From assembly GCA_017444895.1 (NCBI GenBank), contig JAFSVR010000031.1:1-34170 (forward strand): DNA of 34,170 nucleotides, given 5' to 3'. The notes under the pieces are model-generated. The model was given only the letters and a program-made list of their open reading frames with translations. It did not search any database and was not told where the DNA came from. Both the position numbers and the translations under genes were made by a program. This DNA is from Clostridia bacterium (GTDB taxonomy: Bacteria; Bacillota; Clostridia; Christensenellales; UBA1242). Below are positions 17,460 through 26,746 of the stretch, in pieces; the stretch's first letter is position 1, and every line of letters starts with the position of its first letter.

Positions 17460-19124
17460 ATGGCCACCATAAGAACTAATATGAGAAAAAAGATTAACAA
17501 GATAAAAGACAAAATCGATCAGCGAACGTATGAAAGAGGGGTTAAAACTAAGCAGCGAAAGTTGAATAAAGACGTCAAAAACAATAATGGTATTATAACA
17601 CCAGGCACCTTTGCTGAACTAGGGCAAGTTCCCCAGAAGATTGTTAATCAGAGGGCTTCGAAAGGTTTTTCGCTTGAAGGTTTTACAGCTGAGCAGATTG
17701 CGGCAATTCCCCAGGAGATTGTTAATCAATGTGCTAAAGATTTTAAGATGGATGCACTTGTGTGTTTCACAAAAAAGCAGATTGCTGCAATTCCAATAGA
17801 AATTGCCAGCGAAATTGTTAAACGTAGTGTTAGGCTATATCTTGAACATCCTGATGATCGATATTTTGACCAGAATATTCGCTCTTTTGTTGAGAGAGCA
17901 TTTACAAACAAACAGAAATTGGGTGTTCCACAGGAATGGATTAATGAACAATTAAGTCTACTTGATCCTCGTGTTCTTGATCTTAGATGTTTAACAAAAG
18001 AACAAATAGCGGCAATACCACAAGAAACAATAAATCAGTTTGTTAAAAAGTTTGGCCTCAATGGTTTTGAAGCATTCGGAGGATTACCTGAACAGAGAAA
18101 AGCAATCCCACAAGAGATAATTAATCACTCTTTTGCACACTTTGGACCATGGGCCTTTTTGCCAAAGGAAAGGGAATCGGTTCCTCAAAAATTTAAGAAT
18201 GCGTACTATAGCGATCCGGAGTTGTGGTGGGATTTTAATGTTTGGTCTGCTTCAAAGATAGATAATATTCCTGAGGAAATTTTTCATAGGCATATTATAA
18301 GTGGTGGAAGGATAGATTATCGCCATGAAAATTTGGAGGCTTGGAATGACATTTTAGATAAAATACCTCAGGAATGTATTAATGAAAGGGCTCGCAAAAC
18401 TGGCGACTTACAATTTTGCACGCTTGAGCAACTTGCTAAAGTTCCGCAAAAAATCGTCAATGAGAGTTTTGCCACATGCCGATATCGTTGTTTTACGGAT
18501 GAGCAAATGTCAGCAGTTCCACAGGATAATATTAATCAGCATTATGCGTGGTATGGGCCTGGTGGACTTACTGATGAGCAAATAGCAAAAGTTCCACAGC
18601 AATTTGTTAATCATTATTATGCATTTAGGCATAATGATGATACTGAGTTTACACAAGAGCAATTGCGTAATGTCCCAGAAGTATTGAAAAATCAAACGAC
18701 TGAAATGAAAAAAGCACTAGAACTATATAAACAGGGGAAGTGCAAACTAACCCAATTGCCAGCGAGTGTGTTTGCCAATCCTAGAACTAGGTATACGGTT
18801 TTGGAAATAGCTCGGGATCGGGCACATCAAAGTTTTGAGGAAATTGTTGCGAAAAACAAGTTTGAGGAAGTTCCAACTGAAGTTAAAGAGGCTTTTGATC
18901 AAAAGTGTGGTGAACTTGAAGAATTTGCACTGAGGCAAATGCAAACATATGTTGGTTGTTTTCCGAACTCATATTCCATCTTAGACAAAATGTTTGGCAA
19001 AAAAGACAAACAGAAAAGAGAAAGAGTTGACGAATCTGCAAAAGGGGGAAGAACAGAAGCTAGAATCGTTGTAAGAACAAAAGCCGAATTGGCGGCTGAT
19101 GACGTTATGGAGATGGAAGTTTAG
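17460..19124 (+). CDS. Pro-Gln (IPQ/VPQ) repeat protein, unknown function
   Basis: A 554-residue protein that I do not recognise. After a basic, Lys/Arg-rich head (residues 1-45), about 13 repeat units follow, each centred on I/V-P-Q with the pattern LT-x-EQIA-x-(I/V)PQ-x-(I/V)xN(Q/H). The prolines fall near residues 58, 84, 112, 157, 187, 217, 242, 271, 303, 329, 354, 379 and 406, mostly 25-32 apart, which suggests a helical solenoid with two helices per unit. The tail (about 420-554) is charged, with Lys/Arg near 505-545. There is no signal peptide or membrane helix. ATG 17460 is chosen for its GAAGGAGAGG site; an upstream ATG at 17430 lacks one. Solenoids usually bind partners; nothing shows which. 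Confidence 0.85.
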   Translation: MATIRTNMRKKINKIKDKIDQRTYERGVKTKQRKLNKDVKNNNGIITPGTFAELGQVPQKIVNQRASKGFSLEGFTAEQIAAIPQEIVNQCAKDFKMDALVCFTKKQIAAIPIEIASEIVKRSVRLYLEHPDDRYFDQNIRSFVERAFTNKQKLGVPQEWINEQLSLLDPRVLDLRCLTKEQIAAIPQETINQFVKKFGLNGFEAFGGLPEQRKAIPQEIINHSFAHFGPWAFLPKERESVPQKFKNAYYSDPELWWDFNVWSASKIDNIPEEIFHRHIISGGRIDYRHENLEAWNDILDKIPQECINERARKTGDLQFCTLEQLAKVPQKIVNESFATCRYRCFTDEQMSAVPQDNINQHYAWYGPGGLTDEQIAKVPQQFVNHYYAFRHNDDTEFTQEQLRNVPEVLKNQTTEMKKALELYKQGKCKLTQLPASVFANPRTRYTVLEIARDRAHQSFEEIVAKNKFEEVPTEVKEAFDQKCGELEEFALRQMQTYVGCFPNSYSILDKMFGKKDKQKRERVDESAKGGRTEARIVVRTKAELAADDVMEMEV

Positions 19125-19127
19125 AAT

Positions 19128-19208
19128 ATGAAAGCAAATGAGTTTAGGGAATATATCGATCAAAAATTTGAAGAGATGATAGAAATGCTTTGCCCAAAAT
19201 CAAAATAA
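19128..19208 (+). CDS. Possible 26-residue peptide gene
   Basis: A short open frame begins 3 bases after the repeat-protein stop and encodes a charged, amphipathic peptide (starts MKANEFREYI, ends LCPKSK). The ribosome site is weak (GGAG within the end of the upstream gene). It may be a translationally coupled small gene or a decayed tail of a longer one; there is no other support. Confidence 0.3.
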   Translation: MKANEFREYIDQKFEEMIEMLCPKSK

Positions 19209-19288
19209 GAAGAACAATAAAAAACATTGTGTTAAAAAATAAAAACCACAGCCTGTTGGGCGCTAATTTGATTTTTGTTCAATGTCAT

Positions 19289-19316
19289 AAAAAGGCAACC
19301 AAATGGTTGCCTTTTT
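19289..19316. terminator. Bidirectional terminator
   Basis: A perfect 13-pair stem (AAAAAGGCAACCA / TGGTTGCCTTTTT) with a 2-base gap in the loop, lying between convergent genes. Its A-run and T-run flanks let it work on both strands. The rest of 19209-19321 shows nothing recognisable. Confidence 0.92.
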
Positions 19317-19321
19317 AATGC

Positions 19322-19585
19322 TTATTTTATTATGACGTGTTCTATAATGAAAGAGTCAAAATCGGTTGATTCAACAAAGTCTGCCTTTGTGAATGTTGCA
19401 TAGTTGAACTTGTGAAAATTCAAAATGTGAGATTTGAGGATGACGGGGGTTGGCATATCAAGAGTATGGCATATTTCTGCAATGTGAAGATAGAGAGTTT
19501 CTGGATCATAATTATCCAAACTCTCATAGACATAGTTCTTGCCAAGCTTTTGACCATGCATTTGTTTTGCCCAAATTTTTAGCAT
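19322..19585 (-). CDS. Conserved-looking small protein, unknown function
   Basis: An 87-residue soluble protein rich in His, Tyr and Phe, with no clear motif (starts MLKIWAKQMHG). ATG 19585 is supported by TAGGAG seven bases upstream; a longer frame upstream reads through promoter and leader DNA. It has its own promoter at 19604-19632 and a shared terminator beyond its stop, so it is a single-gene unit divergent from greA. I do not recognise a family. Confidence 0.75.
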   Translation of the reverse strand: MLKIWAKQMHGQKLGKNYVYESLDNYDPETLYLHIAEICHTLDMPTPVILKSHILNFHKFNYATFTKADFVESTDFDSFIIEHVIIK

Positions 19586-19603
19586 AAAATCTCCTACGTA
19601 AAA

Positions 19604-19632
19604 AGGATAGCATAAAATGTAAAAGTTGGCAA
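19604..19632 (-). promoter_or_regulatory. Promoter for the 87-residue protein gene
   Basis: On the minus strand, TTGCCA, a 17-base spacer and TATCCT, about 18 bases before the ATG. Confidence 0.6.
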
Positions 19633-19673
19633 TAAAATATAAATGCAAAAATTTCAAATTTTTCAAAAATAAC

Positions 19674-19702
19674 TTGACAGTTTCAAAAACTATCAATATA
19701 AT
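19674..19702 (+). promoter_or_regulatory. Consensus sigma-A promoter for greA
   Basis: TTGACA, exactly 17 bases, TATAAT: a perfect consensus housekeeping promoter, 41 bases before the greA ATG. High expression is expected. Confidence 0.93.
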
Positions 19703-19743
19703 AATCGCATTAAGGTTGATTTTCTCAAAAGGAGGAAAAGAAG

Positions 19744-20214
19744 ATGGATGAAGTTTATTTGACCGAGGAAGGGAAAAAAGAGCAGGAAGAGCTGTTGCAA
19801 TATCTCAAAACTGTTAAAAGAGCAGAGGTTGGCGAACACCTTAAAACCGCCAGAGAATATGGCGATTTGAGTGAGAATAGTGAGTATGATGCAGCACGTG
19901 CTGAACAAGGCAGGCTTGAAAGCAAAATTGCTCTTATTGAAGAAACCCTTAGAACTGCAAAGATAATTAAAGAAGACAAGCGTAAGAAAAACAACATTAT
20001 TGTTGGAAGCACGGTTGTTGTTTTGGATGAAGAGTTTGATGAAAAGAACACATATAAGATTGTTGGAACCCTTGAAAGCGATCCAGATAATGGCTTAATC
20101 AGCAACGAATCTCCTATTGGCAAGGCTATTTTAGGGCATAAAGCAGGCGAAACTGTTAGCGTTGCAACACCAGACGGCGGATCTTTCAGCCTCAAGATTT
20201 TGGAAGTTAAATAG
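19744..20214 (+). CDS. greA: Transcription elongation factor GreA
   Basis: A 156-residue GreA. The N-terminal antiparallel coiled coil (residues 1-75) contains AREYGDLSENSEYDAAR, whose acidic tip (D and E of GDLSEN) enters the RNA polymerase secondary channel and activates transcript cleavage in backtracked complexes. The C-terminal FKBP-like domain includes GLISNESPIGKAILGHKAGE. The ribosome site is AAAGGAGG before ATG. It is a single-gene unit with a perfect promoter and a strong terminator. Confidence 0.97.
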   Translation: MDEVYLTEEGKKEQEELLQYLKTVKRAEVGEHLKTAREYGDLSENSEYDAARAEQGRLESKIALIEETLRTAKIIKEDKRKKNNIIVGSTVVVLDEEFDEKNTYKIVGTLESDPDNGLISNESPIGKAILGHKAGETVSVATPDGGSFSLKILEVK

Positions 20215-20227
20215 AACATTTTTATAT

Positions 20228-20249
20228 GCCCGCAAGAGCGGGCTTTTTT
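20228..20249 (+). terminator. Terminator after greA
   Basis: GCCCGC and GCGGGC pair around an AAGA loop, followed by a T-run. Confidence 0.95.
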
Positions 20250-20275
20250 GTTGCTTTTTATCTGCCAATATTATC

Positions 20276-20304
20276 TTGACAAAAAAGGCTCTTTTTGTTA
20301 ATCT
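20276..20304 (+). promoter_or_regulatory. Promoter placing transcription start on the holB ATG
   Basis: TTGACA, 17 bases, TAATCT, then only 6 bases (TGATTT) before the ATG. With the usual -10 to +1 spacing the first transcribed base is the A of ATG, predicting a leaderless mRNA. Confidence 0.7.
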
Positions 20305-20310
20305 TGATTT

Positions 20311-21239
20311 ATGAGTGTTTTGCAGGAATACATTGCTGGTTCAAACGAGTTTAAGGCCCTTGAAAAAAGTTTTTCAGAGGGCAAGCTTTCTCATGCATAT
20401 CTTGTGGTTTGTCAAGATAAAGAATATGTTGGTGAGTTCTATAAATCGTTTGCAAAAATCCTTCTCAAAAACGGGGCGCAAGTTGATAGCGACACGAACC
20501 CTGATTTCATTACGATTAAAAGTGAAAAGAATATAACGGTTTCAGATATTGAGCCGGTTATTAGCGATATTTATGTTAAACCATATGAGGAAGACTATAA
20601 GGTTTATGTTATTGATGATGCCTCGTTTCTAACACCAGAAGCGCAAAATAAACTCTTAAAAACGCTTGAAGAACCGCCAACAAATGTTGTTTTGCTTTTG
20701 GTTGCGTCAAATGATAACAGCATTTTGCCCACCATTGTTTCAAGATGTGCAAAGGTTGTTTTGCCGGAGATAAATGAACAGGTTATCTGTGATGTTTTGG
20801 GGGAAAATGGCGTTCAAGATGCTGGTTTTTATGCTCAAATGTGTGGTGGAAATCTTAGCCGAGCGCTTGCTTTATCCCTAGATTCAAATTTCAAGCAGTT
20901 GTTTCAAAACGTTGTTGATATGTTTTTGCTTAAATCCAGCAGAGATATTCCAACGTTTTCAGCTAAGCTTAATTTGCAGAAATTGGATATAAATGAATTT
21001 TTTGATTTAACAATTTCTGTGGCGCGTGATATAATGATGGTGGTTGCTAACAAAACAGATATGATTGTTCATAAGATGTATGGTGGCAAGTTTGCTGAGA
21101 TTGCAAAAGAGTTTGGTCTTGAAAGTATAGCCATGATAACTAAGAACGCAATTTTGGCGCAAAAGAATTTGTATTTTGGTTCTAATCCACAAATGGTTTT
21201 AGATACATTTTTGCTTAAAATGGTGGAGGTTAAGGTTCT

Positions 21240-21252
<13 letters not shown>
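20311..21252 (+). CDS. holB: DNA polymerase III delta' subunit
   Basis: A 313-residue clamp-loader subunit. KLSHAYLVV near residue 27 starts the AAA+ core. VIDDASFLTPEAQNKLLKTLEEPP is the conserved Walker B-like and sensor stretch, and PTIVSRC is the SRC motif supplying an arginine finger. The P-loop position is not a P-loop (CQDKEYVGEF), and the zinc-binding cysteine module common in gamma and delta' proteins is absent, so this is a non-ATPase delta'. No ribosome site precedes the ATG (see the promoter at 20276). It overlaps ricT by 13 bases and leads the holB-ricT-ferredoxin-methyltransferase cluster, which matches the holB-yaaT neighbourhood of Bacillus. Confidence 0.88.
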
Positions 21253-22976
<1,724 letters not shown>

Positions 22977-22997
<21 letters not shown>

Positions 22998-23483
22998 GCA
23001 TGCAATAATGCTTCCAATAAAACAACTTAAAAGGGCAACTGGGATTGTGTATCCCAGTTTTTTTACTTTTGTTCCGGTGAAATATATTGCAACAATATAG
23101 AAAACGGTTTCAGTGCAACTCATAATAACACTTGCGCTTCTTGCAATATAACTGTCTGGCCCATAAGTTTGGTATATTTCACTTATCATGGCCAAACTTC
23201 CAGTTCCAGAAAATGGACGCAAAACCAGAAAATCTGTTAGTTCACGGGGAATGCCTAAGAAGGAAAATACTGGGGCAAGAACGCTTGAGATTGTGCTGGA
23301 AAGCCCACTGATTTTGAAAAGTTCTATGGCGCAAAAAATTGCAACAAGAAGCGGGAAGGTTTTTATTGCAAGGTTAACGGCTTCGCTGGCACCATTAGCA
23401 AAACAAGAGTATGCGTTTATATTTTTTATTAAGCAGAACACGCACAAAATTAAAATGAAAACAGGGATGATATAAGATGCCAT
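22977..23483 (-). CDS. spmB: Spore maturation protein B
   Basis: A 168-residue membrane protein with about four to five hydrophobic helices and the nucleoside-recognition (Gate) motif around RPFSGTGSLAMISEIYQTYGPDS. SpmA and SpmB are needed for proper spore core dehydration and heat resistance in Bacillus and Clostridium perfringens. ATG 23483 shares one base with the spmA stop and has GAGG upstream. It is the second gene of a two-gene operon; its 3' end overlaps the convergent methyltransferase gene. Confidence 0.93.
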
Positions 23484-24082
23484 CACTTTTGCCTCGTTTG
23501 GTTGCGCCTTGCTTCTATTTTGGTTTTAATCCTGTTGCAAAGCTTAACAAGTAAAATTCCAATAAGGGTGCTACATATGCTTCCTATGATTGAAGGAAGG
23601 ATGATTGAAGAGGCGTTTGTGCTTCCGGCGTTTGTCATCAAGCCCATAATAGAGGTTGGAAGAAGTTGAATGCTTGTGCAACTGATAATAATAAGCATTA
23701 TCATTGGATAGGTGGCGGAGGTGTTTTCTTTGCCCATGCTTTCAATTGCCTTTATGCCAAGTGGCGTGGCGGCTCCGTTCATTCCCAAAAGGTTGGCACT
23801 TATGTTCATACTAACCAATTTTTTGCTTTCGGGTGAAAGATTGTTCTTCCCAAAAATCCAATTAACAAGTGGGGAAAGCAGTTTTGCCAAAAGTTTGGTT
23901 ATGCCGGTTTGTTCTAAAATTGAGAAAATGCCAATCCAAACTGCATATATAACACAGAGTTCAAAGGTTAAAGAAAGTGCTTTGTTTGAAGCACCAAGCA
24001 TCCCAGTCATAACGGCTTCGGGGCTGACAAAAAGAAGAGCAAAGATGCTGGATATTAGCAGAATAAGCCATATTTTATTCAT
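23483..24082 (-). CDS. spmA: Spore maturation protein A
   Basis: A 199-residue membrane protein of the SpmA family (Gate domain): FGKNNLSPESKKLVSMNISANLLGMNGAATPLG is the conserved core, flanked by hydrophobic helices. It acts with SpmB in the mother cell during spore maturation. The start is placed at ATG 24082; a TTG at 24088 is in frame, and neither has a clear ribosome site. The gene is divergent from tatD. Confidence 0.93.
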   Translation of the reverse strand: MNKIWLILLISSIFALLFVSPEAVMTGMLGASNKALSLTFELCVIYAVWIGIFSILEQTGITKLLAKLLSPLVNWIFGKNNLSPESKKLVSMNISANLLGMNGAATPLGIKAIESMGKENTSATYPMIMLIIISCTSIQLLPTSIMGLMTNAGSTNASSIILPSIIGSICSTLIGILLVKLCNRIKTKIEARRNQTRQK

Positions 24083-24150
24083 ATTCAATCTTATTGTTTT
24101 TGCTTTTCAAATATGCACTTATGTGCTACAATAAAATCGGAGCGAAAGAT

Positions 24151-24915
24151 ATGTTTGTTGACACGCATTGTCATTTAACAGATAAGAAGTTTAGGGAAGA
24201 AGAAATCGCCAAGATTTTGGAGTGCCCAGAACTAGAGTTCTGTGTTATTCTAGGGTGTGATGCTGGCGATAGTAAAAATGTTGCTGAGTTGGCAAAAAAG
24301 CACATCAAAATTTATGGTGCGGTTGGAATTCATCCTGAAAACCTTGAGGGGATTAATGTGGATTTAGCGCTTAAAGACATTGAGCGCCTTGCGGATAACG
24401 AAAAAATTGTTGCCGTTGGCGAGGTGGGGCTTGATTATCATTTTAGGCAAGATAACAAAGAACTTCAAAAAGAGGTTTTTATACGGCAAATTGATTTGGC
24501 AAATAAACTAGGCAAGCCAATATGTGTTCATTGCAGAGATGCCGAAGAAGACATGCTTGAAATTTTGCGCAAGAATAAAGAAAAATTGAGCCACGGGTTT
24601 GTTATGCATTGCTATAGTGCAGGCGAAAAGTATGTTGATGCGTTTGCAGAACTTGGCGCATACTTTGGTTTGGCTGGAAACTATACGTATAAGGGCTATG
24701 AGCGCGGAAGCGTAAAATATATGCCAAAAGAAAAGATTTTGCTTGAAACAGACAGCCCATATCTTGCGCCAGGGGAATATAGAGGGCAAAAGAACAACCC
24801 AACACTCGTTAAGGTTATTTCAAAAAAACTTGCCGAAAATCTTAATGAAACCTTTGATGAAATATGCAGTTTAACTACACAAAACGCAAAAAGGTTTTAT
24901 GGAATAAAAAAATAA
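24151..24915 (+). CDS. tatD: TatD family metal-dependent DNase
   Basis: A 254-residue TIM-barrel hydrolase with all family motifs: DTHCHL (residues 4-9), EVGLDYH, HCRDA, HCYSAG and ETDSPYLAP. TatD enzymes are 3'-5' deoxyribonucleases implicated in DNA repair or RNA processing. ATG 24151 is chosen because the HxH motif must lie at the N-terminus. A TACAAT -10 about 20 bases upstream suggests a promoter in the spacer shared with spmA. The tatD-ksgA order matches Bacillus, but rnmV, which lies between them there, is missing. Confidence 0.94.
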   Translation: MFVDTHCHLTDKKFREEEIAKILECPELEFCVILGCDAGDSKNVAELAKKHIKIYGAVGIHPENLEGINVDLALKDIERLADNEKIVAVGEVGLDYHFRQDNKELQKEVFIRQIDLANKLGKPICVHCRDAEEDMLEILRKNKEKLSHGFVMHCYSAGEKYVDAFAELGAYFGLAGNYTYKGYERGSVKYMPKEKILLETDSPYLAPGEYRGQKNNPTLVKVISKKLAENLNETFDEICSLTTQNAKRFYGIKK

Positions 24916-25020
24916 AAGAGCCTAAAATGGCTCGCTTATCTTTCGCAATATTCATTTGCGGTTGGCCGTTAAGGCTTAAATGTAGTTTGCGTTAAAGGTG
25001 AGATAATATACGGAGAAACA
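24916..25020 (+). other. tatD-ksgA spacer
   Basis: A short hairpin lies at 24918-24933 (GAGCC / GGCTC), without a following T-run, so termination would be weak. A possible -10 (GATAAT) lies at 25002 with no convincing -35. CGGAG before the ksgA ATG is its ribosome site. Confidence 0.4.
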
Positions 25021-25806
25021 ATGGAACATAATTTCAAAAAGAAATTTGGACAGAATTTTATAGACAACAAAGAATTGCTTGATGGTATTGTGAGCGATGC
25101 AAAGATTGATAACAAGAGTTTTGTTGTTGAGATTGGAGCGGGGGCTGGCGCCCTTACTGAGGTTTTGGCGCAAAAAGCGAAAGAGGTTGTGAGTTTTGAA
25201 ATTGATGAGGAGTTAAGACCTCGCCTTGAAGCGTTGGCTCAAAAGCATTCTAATTTGAGGATTGTTTTTGCTGATTTTATGACGCAAGATATTAAAGAAT
25301 ACACTCAAAACAAGAAGTTTTGCGTTGTGGCAAATTTGCCATATTATATAACAACTGCCATAATTTCCAAACTTATAAAAACAAGGCCCCAAACAATGAC
25401 AATAATGGTGCAAAAGGAAGTTGGTGAAAGGCTGTGTGCAAAGCCAGGAAATAGCGAATATGGCGCAATGAGTGTAATTTGTCAGAGGGTTGCAGAGGTT
25501 GAGATAGCAAGGCAGGTTCCAAGAACATTTTTCACACCTCAGCCAGATGTGGATAGTGTTGTTTTGCATTTTGAGTTTAATGATAAAGATTTGCCAGATG
25601 ACTTTGTTAGTTTTCTTCACATTTGTTTTAGGGCAAAGCGAAAAACACTCATAAATAATTTGTCCTCAGGTTTGGGGATATCTAAGCAACAGGCCGTAAG
25701 CATTATGGGGGAAATATGCAAGCCAGAAAACAGCCGAGCAGAAGAGCTCAATGCAGATGAGTTTATTACATTGTTTGAGAAGTGCAAAAAGAACAAATTG
25801 TTATAA
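25021..25806 (+). CDS. rsmA: 16S rRNA dimethyladenosine transferase (KsgA/RsmA)
   Basis: A 261-residue enzyme that dimethylates two adjacent adenines in helix 45 near the 3' end of 16S rRNA during small-subunit assembly. Motifs: KKFGQNFI at the N-terminus, the SAM loop EIGAGAGALTEVL (about 39-51), the catalytic NLPYYITTAI (about 107-116) and the KEVGERL helix. The C-terminal RNA-binding domain (FRAKRKTLINNL) is present, so length and order are normal. Confidence 0.96.
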   Translation: MEHNFKKKFGQNFIDNKELLDGIVSDAKIDNKSFVVEIGAGAGALTEVLAQKAKEVVSFEIDEELRPRLEALAQKHSNLRIVFADFMTQDIKEYTQNKKFCVVANLPYYITTAIISKLIKTRPQTMTIMVQKEVGERLCAKPGNSEYGAMSVICQRVAEVEIARQVPRTFFTPQPDVDSVVLHFEFNDKDLPDDFVSFLHICFRAKRKTLINNLSSGLGISKQQAVSIMGEICKPENSRAEELNADEFITLFEKCKKNKLL

Positions 25807-25841
25807 ATTTAGACATTTTGCATAATAATAAGCAGAAAATG

Positions 25842-25868
25842 CCAATTTTTAGAAATTGGTATTTTTTT
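25842..25868 (+). terminator. Terminator after ksgA
   Basis: CCAATTT and AAATTGG pair around a TTAG loop, followed by a T-run. Its tail overlaps the -35 of the next promoter. Confidence 0.8.
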
Positions 25869-25894
25869 GCAAAATTTTCTATTTAACATAAAAT
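25867..25894 (+). promoter_or_regulatory. Promoter placing transcription start on the GTG at 25901
   Basis: TTGCAA, 16 bases, TAAAAT, then 6 bases before GTG, the same geometry as at holB. There is no ribosome site between promoter and start, again predicting a leaderless mRNA. Confidence 0.5.
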
Positions 25895-25900
25895 TCAATT

Positions 25901-26623
25901 GTGGAGTTTGAAAAGAATTATTTTGTTATAAAAAAAGTTGAAAACGGCGTGTTAAAAAATGAAATTGTTGGAACAATTTGTGTTGTTAACAACGGCAATC
26001 AAAGCAACATTAAGATAGATGCGAGTTTTGATAGTTGTGCGTTCTTGCAAATCATTTCTGGCGGGCAAGTTGTTTGCAAATGCTCAAATGAAACTAAGTT
26101 TATTATTTCTTGCCGTTTGGATATTAAAAAAATAGGGATTGTTTTTCTTGGGCAGTTTGGCATTGTTGCTTTTGCAGGGAATGATGACTTTGATGAGTGC
26201 AAAAATTTGCTACTATTTCAGCAGGATGATGAAGAAATAGAAAAAGAGATAGACAAGGCCATGTCTTCAAGCCACCCATACTTGCTTTCAGTTTTTCATA
26301 AAGCGAAGAAAGGTGCGTATTTTAGAAAAAAACGAAGCCTTCTTGTTGAGCTTTTCTCAAATGCAGAAAAGGACGTTGGGCTTGAAATGGCGTTTGAAAA
26401 CTCAAAGTGGGTGAAGTTCAGAATTGATGGTGATGACTTGGTTGCGGGAATTATTTATAAAAATAACAAGCCCGCCATAATATGCTTTGGTTTCAAGGAT
26501 AAAACCCAAAACAAGAAGGTGCTCAAAACTACTCATAACAGATATTTTTTTGTTAGTTGTGGTAAAAATTCAGGGTATTACATAAACATGCGCAATGCAG
26601 ATGATGGCAAAGAATGTTTTTAG
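25901..26623 (+). CDS. Conserved-type hypothetical protein
   Basis: A 240-residue soluble protein with no signal peptide. The N-terminal half (to about residue 80) is beta-rich. The middle has an acidic stretch (QQDDEEIEKEIDKA), and the C-terminal half has W-V-K-F followed by VAGIIYKNNKPAIICFGF and a GYYINMRNADDGKE tail. I recall similar C-terminal patterns in uncharacterised clostridial proteins, but cannot name the family or a function. The start is taken as GTG 25901; no ribosome site is present. It is a single gene between terminators or promoters. Confidence 0.75.
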   Translation: MEFEKNYFVIKKVENGVLKNEIVGTICVVNNGNQSNIKIDASFDSCAFLQIISGGQVVCKCSNETKFIISCRLDIKKIGIVFLGQFGIVAFAGNDDFDECKNLLLFQQDDEEIEKEIDKAMSSSHPYLLSVFHKAKKGAYFRKKRSLLVELFSNAEKDVGLEMAFENSKWVKFRIDGDDLVAGIIYKNNKPAIICFGFKDKTQNKKVLKTTHNRYFFVSCGKNSGYYINMRNADDGKECF

Positions 26624-26686
26624 GCGGTAAACATTAGAAAAAATCTAAAAATTTTGGACTTTTTTATTTTGGACTAAACAAAAAGA

Positions 26687-26715
26687 TTGACAAAAGTTCA
26701 ATTTATATCTATCAT
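26687..26715 (+). promoter_or_regulatory. Sigma-A promoter for the 26747 lipoprotein
   Basis: A perfect TTGACA, 17 bases, TATCAT; a normal leader with GAGGG follows. Confidence 0.75.
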
Positions 26716-26746
26716 AATATTAACTTAATATTATTTTGAGGGCTTA

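Noticed and set aside
19586-19696. N-terminal extension of the 87-residue minus-strand protein
   Set aside because: It crosses that gene's own promoter and the greA -35 region; the ATG at 19585 has a good ribosome site.
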